From an uncultured Lachnospiraceae bacterium (GTDB lineage Bacteria > Bacillota_A > Clostridia > Lachnospirales > Lachnospiraceae), in the NCBI GenBank assembly GCA_902787595.1, contig CADAHD010000126.1, positions 1-7,721 on the forward strand: a DNA stretch of 7,721 nucleotides, in the 5' to 3' direction. The position numbers and the translations under genes are program-made. The notes beneath the pieces are model-generated. The model was not told where the DNA came from, made no database searches, and saw nothing but the letters and a program-made list of their open reading frames with translations. Below, in pieces: positions 1 to 5,677 of this stretch (position 1 is its first letter; each line of letters starts with the position of its first letter).

Positions 1-190
1 CCACGCCGTAGTCGGTGATGGAATAAAGCACCTTGCGGTTATGGGATATGGTCACATAGGAGGAGTTGCTGATCTGCACCTGCTCCTTTTCGGTGAATAC
101 TCCCTTTTCCATATCCACGTCATAGACGCGCATGCCCACCTTGCTGCCCTGGGTATAACAAGATACATATGCAACATATTTACCTGCCAT
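1..190 (-). CDS. Lactonase-family (6-phosphogluconolactonase-like) beta-propeller protein, N-terminal part
   Basis: Only the first 63 codons are inside the window; the gene runs off the left edge. The reading frame starts MAGKYVAYVSCYTQ and continues through a VGMRVYDVD segment, an SNSSYVTISHN segment and a VLYSITDYGV segment. This is the first-blade pattern of the YbhE/Pgl lactonase family (Pfam Lactonase): Y-V-x-x-Y-T, then G-I/M-x-V-Y-D, then N-x-S-Y-x-x-x-S, then L-Y-S/A-x. Members are cytoplasmic seven-bladed propellers; the studied one hydrolyses 6-phosphogluconolactone, but many relatives have no proven substrate, so the function is open. The ATG at 190 is chosen because an AGAGG site (199-203) lies 8 bases upstream. 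That site sits inside the last codons of the citrate synthase gene, whose stop is 5 bases away, so the two are probably co-transcribed and translationally coupled. Confidence 0.82.
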   Translation of the reverse strand, partial: MAGKYVAYVSCYTQGSKVGMRVYDVDMEKGVFTEKEQVQISNSSYVTISHNRKVLYSITDYGV

Positions 191-195
191 GTCTT

Positions 196-1569
196 TTACC
201 TCTTTTCTAAGGCTGTATACTCTTTGTGTTTTCCGACATATTTATATGCAGGGCGGATTATCTTGCCCTTGTTTACCAGTTCTTCAAGACGGTGAGCGCT
301 CCAGCCCGATATCCTGGCTATCGCAAACATGGGCGTAAAGAGTTCTTCGGGTATGCCCAGCATGCTGTACAAAAAGCCGCTGTAGAAATCCACATTGGCG
401 CATACGGGTTTGAATACCCTCCTGCTCTTTGTGATCAGTTCCGCAGCGATGCGCTCTACCGAATCATAAAGCTCAAACTCTGCCATCCTGCCCTTTTCCT
501 CTGCCAGCATCTTTGTGCAGTTCTTTAAGATCACCTTTCTGGGATCGGAAAGCGTATAGATGGCATGTCCCATACCGTAGATCAGACCGCTCTTATCAAA
601 AGCTTCCTTCTTTAACACTTTCTCCAGATAGTCAGCTATAGCCGCCTCATCCGAATAGTCGCTCACATGCTCCTTCATATCACGGAACATCTGCTGCACC
701 TTAAGGTTTGCGCCGCCGTGCTTGGGACCTTTAAGCGAAGCTATAGCCGCTGCTATCGCAGAATAGGTATCCGTTCCCGAAGAAGTGACCACATGGGTTG
801 TAAAGGTTGAATTATTACCGCCGCCGTGTTCCGCATGCAATACCAGCGCGGTATCCAGAACAGCAGCCTCAAGCGGCGTAAACTTTCCGTCCAGTCTTAA
901 CATATGAAGTATATTCTCTGCGGTCGAGTACTCCTTCTTAGGGGTCTTGATCAGCAGATTCTTATTCAGATCGAAATGGCGGTAACCGTGGTATGCATAA
1001 ACCGAAATAAGCGGCGTCTTGCCTATCATCTGCAGGCACTGCCTCAGAACATTGGGCACCGATGTATCCTCGGGATTTGCATCAAAGGAATAGAGGCTTA
1101 AGATAGCCTTCTGAAGCGAGTTCATAATATTGATGCTGGGATTATGCAGTATAACATCTCTTACAAAATCTCCGGAAAGCTCCTGCAGATCCGTAAGTAT
1201 GGCCTTGAAGCTCTCAAACTGTTTCTCGTTGGGCAGCGCTCCAAAGAGCAGCAGATAGGTGATCTCCTCAAAGGCATATCTCTTGCCTTTATTGCCTTCA
1301 ACCAGGTCATTTACGTTTATGCCCTGATAAAAGAGTTCGCCGTCAGCCGGCACCTTGACTCCATCCACAACCTTGCTGCCGTTAACATCCGATATCTCGG
1401 TCAGGCCCGTAAGCACGCCCTTGCCGTTTGAATCGCGCAGGCCGCGCTTAACATCATACTCTGAATAAAGGTTCTGGTCTATCTCGCCCGAAGCCATGCA
1501 ATAGTTTACCAGCTCATTAAAAAGCTCGTTCCTGTCCTCGCTCAGCTCCATCATCGAATTCTGATACAT
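196..1569 (-). CDS. gltA: Citrate synthase (type with long N-terminal region)
   Basis: A 457-residue enzyme expected to condense acetyl-CoA with oxaloacetate to citrate in the cytoplasm; in anaerobic clostridia this normally feeds 2-oxoglutarate and glutamate synthesis rather than a full TCA cycle. The catalytic triad known from pig and E. coli enzymes can be placed: the second histidine of HAEHGGGN (His248), the histidine of GPKHGGAN (His284) and the aspartate of NVDFYSG (Asp394). The GMGHAIYTLSDPR segment (332-344) supplies the oxaloacetate-side His335 and Arg344. The N-terminal stretch with YDVKRGLRDSNGKGVLTGLT (38-57) is the clostridial long form. The ATG at 1569 has an AGAGG site 9 bases upstream (1579-1583). 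The trpS stop is 22 bases upstream and the lactonase start 5 bases downstream, so it sits mid-operon. A 2-methylcitrate synthase cannot be strictly excluded, but no prp genes are nearby. Confidence 0.95.
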   Translation of the reverse strand: MYQNSMMELSEDRNELFNELVNYCMASGEIDQNLYSEYDVKRGLRDSNGKGVLTGLTEISDVNGSKVVDGVKVPADGELFYQGINVNDLVEGNKGKRYAFEEITYLLLFGALPNEKQFESFKAILTDLQELSGDFVRDVILHNPSINIMNSLQKAILSLYSFDANPEDTSVPNVLRQCLQMIGKTPLISVYAYHGYRHFDLNKNLLIKTPKKEYSTAENILHMLRLDGKFTPLEAAVLDTALVLHAEHGGGNNSTFTTHVVTSSGTDTYSAIAAAIASLKGPKHGGANLKVQQMFRDMKEHVSDYSDEAAIADYLEKVLKKEAFDKSGLIYGMGHAIYTLSDPRKVILKNCTKMLAEEKGRMAEFELYDSVERIAAELITKSRRVFKPVCANVDFYSGFLYSMLGIPEELFTPMFAIARISGWSAHRLEELVNKGKIIRPAYKYVGKHKEYTALEKR

Positions 1570-1591
1570 CGCTTATTACCTCTGTCTGTTC

Positions 1592-2698
1592 TTATTTGTC
1601 TGCCTTCTTCAAAAGTTCATCCCATTCTTTTATTATGGAACGATCCTTGAAATAATCTATCCTCATAGCCGCCCTTACTCTCTCAAGGGTGGCGTTGGTC
1701 TTTTCCTGAGCCTTTTTAGTACCTTCGGCAATGATATCGTAAACCGAATCGATATCTGCCTCCCACTTGGCGCGTTCAGCGCGTATAGGGCTTAAAGTCT
1801 CTTCAAGAATGTTTATCAGCAGCTTTTTGCAGGTGCCGTCACCCAGGCCGCCCCTGCAGTAATGCTCTTTCATCTCATCAAGGTTCTTGTAATCCGGCAG
1901 ATATCTCTCAAAATGCTCATCCCTGCAAAGCGCGGTAAGATAGGTAAATACCACATTGCCTTCCAGATGTCCGGGATCCTCTATCTTAAGATGCTGGGGA
2001 TCGGTGAACATCTTTCCGTTAACCTGCTTCTTTATGGTGGCAGCCGTATCCGAAAGGTAGATGCAGTTACCCAGCGACTTGCTCATCTTTGCCTTGCCGT
2101 CAACGCCGGGAAGGCGGCGCTGGGTCTCATTCTCGGGTATCATAGCCTTGGGAAGCACAAGAGTCTCACCATAGATCCTGTTGAATTTTTCGACTATCTC
2201 CCTGCACTGCTCAAGCATGGGCAGCTGATCCTCGCCTACGGGCACTACTGTAGCATCAAAAGCCGTAATGTCTGCCGCCTGCGATACGGGATAGCAGAAG
2301 AAGCCTGCCGGAAGGCCTTCATCGGCAAAGCCTCTCATCTGTATCTCTGCCTTAACGGTAGGATTGCGCGAAAGCCTTGCGGTAGTGACCAGGTTCATAT
2401 AGTAGAATGTAAGGGCATGCAGCGCCGGAAGCGCAGACTGCACGCAAATGGTTGTCTTTGCGGGATCTATTCCTACAGAAAGGTAATCCAGTACTACGTT
2501 GATTATATTGGATCTGATCTTTCCCGGATCCTCGACATTGTCCGTAAGGGCCTGATCATCAGCTATCAATATGTTTATCTCATCATATTCACCGGAATTC
2601 TGAAGCTGCACCCTGCGCATCAGCGAACCCACATAATGCCCCAGATGCAGTCTTCCGGTGGGCCTGTCGCCCGTAAGTATTATCTTCTTTTCAGACAT
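1592..2698 (-). CDS. trpS: Tryptophanyl-tRNA synthetase
   Basis: A class I aminoacyl-tRNA synthetase of 368 residues that charges tRNA-Trp. Visible signatures are the TGRLHLGHYVGSL segment with the HIGH-type motif HLGH (18-21), the tryptophan-pocket segment YPVSQAADITAF (136-147, with Asp143 at the position of the pocket aspartate), PVGEDQLPMLEQCREIVEKF (153-172), and the KMSKS loop in AKMSKSLGN (203-211). The DRPTGRLHLGHYVGSL and QAADITAF wording resembles the variant TrpRS I remember from streptococci and lactobacilli more than the Bacillus form. Bacterial TrpRS is usually about 330-345 residues; the extra length here is mainly a charged C-terminal tail after about residue 345. The ATG at 2698 has AGGAG 7 bases upstream (2706-2710). 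The 13-base gap to the preceding gene leaves no room for a T-box leader directly upstream. Confidence 0.96.
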   Translation of the reverse strand: MSEKKIILTGDRPTGRLHLGHYVGSLMRRVQLQNSGEYDEINILIADDQALTDNVEDPGKIRSNIINVVLDYLSVGIDPAKTTICVQSALPALHALTFYYMNLVTTARLSRNPTVKAEIQMRGFADEGLPAGFFCYPVSQAADITAFDATVVPVGEDQLPMLEQCREIVEKFNRIYGETLVLPKAMIPENETQRRLPGVDGKAKMSKSLGNCIYLSDTAATIKKQVNGKMFTDPQHLKIEDPGHLEGNVVFTYLTALCRDEHFERYLPDYKNLDEMKEHYCRGGLGDGTCKKLLINILEETLSPIRAERAKWEADIDSVYDIIAEGTKKAQEKTNATLERVRAAMRIDYFKDRSIIKEWDELLKKADK

Positions 2699-2711
2699 TT
2701 TCTATCTCCTC

Positions 2712-3257
2712 TCATTTCTTCCTAAGAAGTTTTGCTTTTATATACTGAACGGTATATTCTTCACCGTATTTTGCGTTCATCTTAAGCAGGCGTTCAAGTA
2801 TCTCCTGGGTTTTGGGATGCAAAAACCTGCTGATATCGCCCTTCTGATAGTATTCAAGAGGCGATGCATCCGTATAGGCTTCTTTCTGATAAGTCTTGCA
2901 GGCTGCCAGCCTATCCATGAACATCTCGACTATATAACGGTTGGGCATGCGGGCAGGTATCGCTTTTACTTCGCCCGTTTCCTTATCCCTTATGGGATAG
3001 TCTATCCAGTATTCAAAGTGATGCTTGTTCCTTCCCTTATGATGAAGCCAGGCAGAAGAATATCCTATATCTTCGCGCTCTGCAACATTCGGACTCCTGA
3101 AACCCTGATAATATCTGGCTCCGGGCAAAAACTCGGTAAGCGAATACTTGGAAAGGTCATGCGTCAGCCCCTGATAATACAGTCCAACCTTAAAACAGCC
3201 TTTCATAACTTCTATCCTGTGTTCGGTTATGGTTTTAAAATGCTCCCAGGCTTTCAT
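2712..3257 (-). CDS. DUF5662-like protein of unknown function (possible HD-type metal-binding fold)
   Basis: A 181-residue soluble protein with no signal peptide or membrane segment. It matches what I remember of the DUF5662 family: a histidine-rich N-terminal half with KAWEHFKTITEHR, then GLTHDLSKYSLTEF (30-43), then AWLHHKGRNKHHFEYW (69-84), and a later EMFMDRLAA (111-119). The order His13, His33-Asp34, His72/73, His79/80, Asp115 is reminiscent of HD-superfamily phosphohydrolases, which bind metal through H...HD...D; this is inference from spacing only and no substrate can be named. The frame stays open to a TTG at 3272, but the ATG at 3257 is the better start: a near-perfect GAGGAGG site (3264-3270) lies 6 bases upstream of it and would fall inside the coding region if the TTG were used. 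It is the first gene of the trpS/citrate synthase/lactonase cluster and has its own promoter. Confidence 0.8.
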   Translation of the reverse strand: MKAWEHFKTITEHRIEVMKGCFKVGLYYQGLTHDLSKYSLTEFLPGARYYQGFRSPNVAEREDIGYSSAWLHHKGRNKHHFEYWIDYPIRDKETGEVKAIPARMPNRYIVEMFMDRLAACKTYQKEAYTDASPLEYYQKGDISRFLHPKTQEILERLLKMNAKYGEEYTVQYIKAKLLRKK

Positions 3258-3263
3258 AATATG

Positions 3264-3270
3264 CCTCCTC
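3264..3270 (-). promoter_or_regulatory. Ribosome binding site fixing the start of the DUF5662-like gene
   Basis: GAGGAGG on the minus strand lies 6 bases before the ATG at 3257 and only 2 codons inside the longer TTG-initiated frame (3272). It therefore decides in favour of the 181-residue product. Confidence 0.85.
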
Positions 3271-3281
3271 AATAAATAGTT

Positions 3282-3310
3282 ATAATAACATAATTTAACT
3301 TGTATTTAAA
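3282..3310 (-). promoter_or_regulatory. Sigma-A-like promoter for the DUF5662/trpS/citrate synthase cluster
   Basis: On the minus strand TTTAAA (3305-3310) acts as a 4-of-6 match to the -35 box and TATTAT (3282-3287) as a 5-of-6 match to the -10 box, with a 17-base spacer. A TG one base before the -10 makes it an extended -10 element. Predicted transcription would begin close to 3275, giving a short leader ending in the GAGGAGG ribosome site. It overlaps the plus-strand promoter on the other side. Confidence 0.6.
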
Positions 3311-3328
3311 GTGATAATTTTTTATAAT
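3300..3328 (+). promoter_or_regulatory. Sigma-A-like promoter for the DUF1292 gene
   Basis: A perfect TATAAT (3323-3328) is preceded, with a 17-base spacer, by TTGTAT (3300-3305), which keeps the TTG of the -35 consensus but only 3 of 6 bases overall. Transcription would begin near 3335, so the mRNA would start at about the first hairpin repeat and carry a leader of roughly 120 bases before the DUF1292 start. Its -35 shares base 3305 with the -35 of the divergent promoter. Confidence 0.55.
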
Positions 3329-3331
3329 GAT

Positions 3332-3407
3332 GAAAGATCCTTCGCTTCGCTCAGGATGACATTCCCGGGGGATAAGACGAAAGATCCTTCGCTTCGCTCA
3401 GGATGAC
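3332..3407. repeat. Tandem pair of 29-base hairpin repeats
   Basis: Two identical 29-base units lie at 3332-3360 and 3379-3407, 18 bases apart. Each reads GAAAGATCCTTCGCTTCGC then TCAGGATGAC on the plus strand. Within each unit ATCCT and AGGAT form an outer stem. On the minus strand the centre is GA-GCGAAGC-GA: the heptamer GCGAAGC is known as an unusually stable DNA mini-hairpin, and the flanking GA/GA can form tandem sheared G.A pairs that link it to the outer stem. I remember near-identical units scattered between genes in many Firmicutes and other genomes, so this is probably a dispersed REP-like element, not a local invention. Here the pair occupies most of the leader of the DUF1292 gene. 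A diverged third copy lies at 7116-7148. Confidence 0.85.
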
Positions 3408-3458
3408 GTGCATCCGGGTAAAGCGTCGTGTAATCCTTATTTCGGAGGAAAGTATAGT

Positions 3459-3773
3459 ATGGGAAAAAAAGAAGATCTCGATGATGACGAGATGTATGTA
3501 CAGCTCGATCTTGAAGACGGTACGGTAGACTGCTCCATCGTCGCCATATTCGAATGCAACGGCAGGGATTATATAGCCCTGCTCCCGCTTGACGAAGATG
3601 GCGAAAACGAAGACGGCGAGGTCTGGATCTACGGTCATGAAGAGGATGCAGACGGCAATCCTTCTCTCCGTTACATCGATGACGAAGACGAGTACGACGC
3701 CGCTTCGGACGCTTTTGACGAATACCTTGATACCGTTGAATTTGACGAGATCATTGACGAAGAAGAGGACTGA
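3459..3773 (+). CDS. DUF1292 family acidic protein
   Basis: A 104-residue, strongly acidic protein with no membrane segment. The core from MYVQLDLEDGTVDCSIVAIF (12-31) through DYIALLPLDEDGE (37-49) to EVWIYGH (54-60) is the DUF1292 (YrzB-like) pattern, a small Firmicutes family with no established function. The tail after residue 61 is almost entirely Asp and Glu with scattered aromatics. The frame is open back to 3408, but the ATG at 3459 is preferred because GGAGGAA (3444-3450) sits 8 bases upstream and the family homology starts just after it; the upstream codons overlap the hairpin repeat. In many clostridia this gene lies near ruvX/yqgF and a Fur-type regulator; here it stands alone, opposite in strand to everything around it. 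Its last 23 bases overlap the convergent helicase gene. Confidence 0.88.
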   Translation: MGKKEDLDDDEMYVQLDLEDGTVDCSIVAIFECNGRDYIALLPLDEDGENEDGEVWIYGHEEDADGNPSLRYIDDEDEYDAASDAFDEYLDTVEFDEIIDEEED

Positions 3774-5610
3774 TCAGACCCGCTTCTTTCAAAAATCTGC
3801 TGGGCTTTAATTTAGCTCCGGCAGATTTTTTTTGATAGAAGATAAACAGCTTATCCCTTGCCCGCGTCATGGCCACATAAAATATGCGTCTTTCCTCTTC
3901 TATCTCCTTATCCTCCTTTGCTTTCTTCTGCGGCGTGACGCCCTCATTCACATCCGGCAGCACCACCAGCTTATATTCAAGACCCTTTGAACCGTGCATG
4001 GTCATAAGCTGTACCGCATCCCTGTCCTTTTCCCTGCCGCTCTCTTTAAGATCCTTTTCATAAGCCGCTATGCTCTCCAGCCATTCTTTATAAGAATCAT
4101 ACTCCCTGGCAGAATCGCAGATAAAAGCCAGCTCTTCCTCTGTTTCCGCCGCATCCTTTCCTGCCGCTGCTGCCTGCTGCTTCACCCATTGCTCGTATCC
4201 CATGCCTTTTCTTATATACATCAGCGCTGCATATGTCGGCATATCCTCAAGCCCCTCAAGCTGGTATTTAAGCTTCCTGATCTCATTGCTTATCGCAGGC
4301 TTATTGCTCCTGTCATTAAGCATCGCCTGCAGATCCACCGTTTCCCCGGTAAGCGCTGCCCTGCGTATATAACGCAGCGGCTTGTTCATAAAACGCAGGA
4401 AGTTCTTTCTGCTCTTATCCCCATGGGCAAAGGCCAGCATTGCCAGCATGTCCTGCGCTATACTCCCCGAGAAGATGCTGCCTATCTTTTCCTTCAGATA
4501 AAAGGGTATCCCCGCCCCCGACAGCGCCCTTGAATAATATTCAGCTCCGCTGTTGGTGCGAAAAAGCAATGCCATATCCTTATAAAGCATATGCGGATGC
4601 GCCCCGGCTATGAGCGCGCATACTGCTTCCGCCTCCTGAGCGCGCTCGTCAAAACCGTTTACGAATATCGACCTTTCGCCTTCACGCTTTGCCTTAAGCT
4701 TCTTAAAGAACCTGGCCTTGTTATTGCCAACCAGCCGCAGGGCAGCGTCTACTATAGGCGGAGCGCTGCGGAAGTTCTCCTTGAGCGTCACCCGCTTCGC
4801 ATCCGGATAATCCTTGGGAAAACCCAGCATGATGCCCGGATCAGCGCTTCTGAAGCCATAGATCGACTGATCATCATCTCCCACGATAAACAGATTCCTG
4901 CGCGGCTCGGCCAGCATGCGCACGACCCTGTACTGCATGGGATTGATATCCTGAAATTCATCCACCAGTATATAGCGGTAGCGGTTCTGCCAGTTCATCA
5001 GTATCTCCGGCCTTTCCTTAAAAAGCCTGAAGGTATCCAGCACCATATCATCAAAATCCAGCTTATGCTCCGCCTTTAGTATCCCATGGTATTCGTTGTA
5101 GATATCAACAAAGACTTCTTTCTTAAGCAGCCCCTTCGACTCATCATAATCCTCAGGGGGAAGCCCGTCGTTTTTAAGCCTCGAAAACGCCGACAGAAGA
5201 TCCTCTATGGTCGTCTCATCATCCTCCACATCAGGATATCCTCCCAGGACCTCCTTAAGATAATAGCGTTTGGAAGCCTCATCAAGTATATTAGATCTGT
5301 TGTAGTGAAAACATTCCTTTAAGATGCCCAGGAATACGGCATGAAATGTACCAAAGTTAACATCGCTCCCGTCATCGCCGCAAAGCTTATGAAAACGTTC
5401 TTCCATCTCCAGGGCGGCTGCTTTGGTAAAAGTGATCACCAGGATATGTCCGGGATCTATCCCTGCCCTGCTTACCATATATGCAATACGACGGGTAATA
5501 ACAAAGGTCTTGCCCGAACCGGGACCGGCCAGCACCATCATAGGACCATCCGTATGACGCACCGCCTGTTCCTGTTCGGGACTAAGGCCTGAAAAAATAT
5601 CAGAATTCAT
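3751..5610 (-). CDS. UvrD/Rep/PcrA-like ATP-dependent DNA helicase (compact form)
   Basis: A superfamily 1A helicase of 619 residues, expected to translocate 3' to 5' on single-stranded DNA and unwind duplex in repair or replication restart. Motifs in order, numbered from MNSDIFSG: Q-motif LSPEQEQAV (9-17), Walker A GPGSGKT (29-35), motif Ia ITFTKAAALEMEERF (59-73), Walker B/II VDEFQD (216-221), III GDDDQSIYGFR (244-254), IV ENFRS (278-282), V TMHGSKGLEY (537-546), VI VAMTRARDKL (579-588). It ends about 20 residues after the PSRFL motif. PcrA and UvrD are usually about 720-740 residues; the missing part is their C-terminal region that carries the RNA-polymerase-binding Tudor-like domain. An ATG at 5616 is in frame but only 1 base from AGAGG (5618-5622); the ATG at 5610 has a proper 7-base spacing. 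gltX ends 67 bases upstream. Its 3' end overlaps the DUF1292 gene. Confidence 0.93.
   Translation of the reverse strand: MNSDIFSGLSPEQEQAVRHTDGPMMVLAGPGSGKTFVITRRIAYMVSRAGIDPGHILVITFTKAAALEMEERFHKLCGDDGSDVNFGTFHAVFLGILKECFHYNRSNILDEASKRYYLKEVLGGYPDVEDDETTIEDLLSAFSRLKNDGLPPEDYDESKGLLKKEVFVDIYNEYHGILKAEHKLDFDDMVLDTFRLFKERPEILMNWQNRYRYILVDEFQDINPMQYRVVRMLAEPRRNLFIVGDDDQSIYGFRSADPGIMLGFPKDYPDAKRVTLKENFRSAPPIVDAALRLVGNNKARFFKKLKAKREGERSIFVNGFDERAQEAEAVCALIAGAHPHMLYKDMALLFRTNSGAEYYSRALSGAGIPFYLKEKIGSIFSGSIAQDMLAMLAFAHGDKSRKNFLRFMNKPLRYIRRAALTGETVDLQAMLNDRSNKPAISNEIRKLKYQLEGLEDMPTYAALMYIRKGMGYEQWVKQQAAAAGKDAAETEEELAFICDSAREYDSYKEWLESIAAYEKDLKESGREKDRDAVQLMTMHGSKGLEYKLVVLPDVNEGVTPQKKAKEDKEIEEERRIFYVAMTRARDKLFIFYQKKSAGAKLKPSRFLKEAGLISPLLRQ
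3791..3833 (+). terminator. Rho-independent terminator of the DUF1292 gene, inside the helicase reading frame
   Basis: The left arm AAAAATCTGCTGGGCT (3791-3806) pairs with AGCTCCGGCAGATTTTT (3814-3830), with one bulged T at 3817, one T.G pair and a 7-base loop (3807-3813). A run of eight T follows (3826-3833). It begins 17 bases after the DUF1292 stop, as expected of a plus-strand terminator. On the opposite strand the same bases encode helicase residues around QKKSAGAKLKPSRFLKE. The A5/T5 symmetry means that the minus strand also shows a hairpin followed by T5, so it could act in both directions if not covered by ribosomes. Confidence 0.88.
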
Positions 5611-5611
5611 T

Positions 5612-5655
5612 GGCATACCTCTTTCTGCGGGCCTTCTCTCCGCGATCTGTATGCC
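5612..5655 (-). promoter_or_regulatory. Inverted repeat closing over the helicase start region
   Basis: In the gltX-helicase gap the minus strand carries GGCATAC (5649-5655) and its exact complement GTATGCC (5612-5618), separated by 30 bases that contain a smaller GCGG...CCGC stem. The downstream arm includes the last G of the AGAGG ribosome site and ends one base before the helicase ATG (5610). No T-run follows, so it is not a terminator. It could hide the start region of the helicase mRNA or mark an RNA processing point; either role is inference. Confidence 0.45.
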
Positions 5656-5677
5656 TTCTCAGAGTATAGAGATGATA

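Noticed and set aside
1862..2725. A 287-codon open frame on the plus strand opposite trpS
   Set aside because: It lies entirely antisense to a certain gene, has no ribosome site or family resemblance, and its openness follows from the codon usage of the real gene.
2658..3275. A 205-codon plus-strand frame opposite the DUF5662-like gene
   Set aside because: The minus-strand frame has a strong ribosome site, a promoter and a recognisable family pattern; the plus frame has none of these and its hydrophobic look is a mirror of the real codons.
3258..3281. A T-box leader for the cluster containing trpS
   Set aside because: The predicted transcript start leaves only about 20 bases before the first gene, and trpS itself is separated from that gene by 13 bases.
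3332..3407. A minimal CRISPR array (two identical 29-base repeats)
   Set aside because: There are only two units with an 18-base gap, no cas genes, and the unit is a hairpin element with a third, diverged copy far away at 7116-7148.
3351..3638. A 95-codon minus-strand frame across the repeats and the DUF1292 gene
   Set aside because: Part of it is a translation of the hairpin repeat (VILSEAKDLS), the rest is antisense to DUF1292, and it has no ribosome site.
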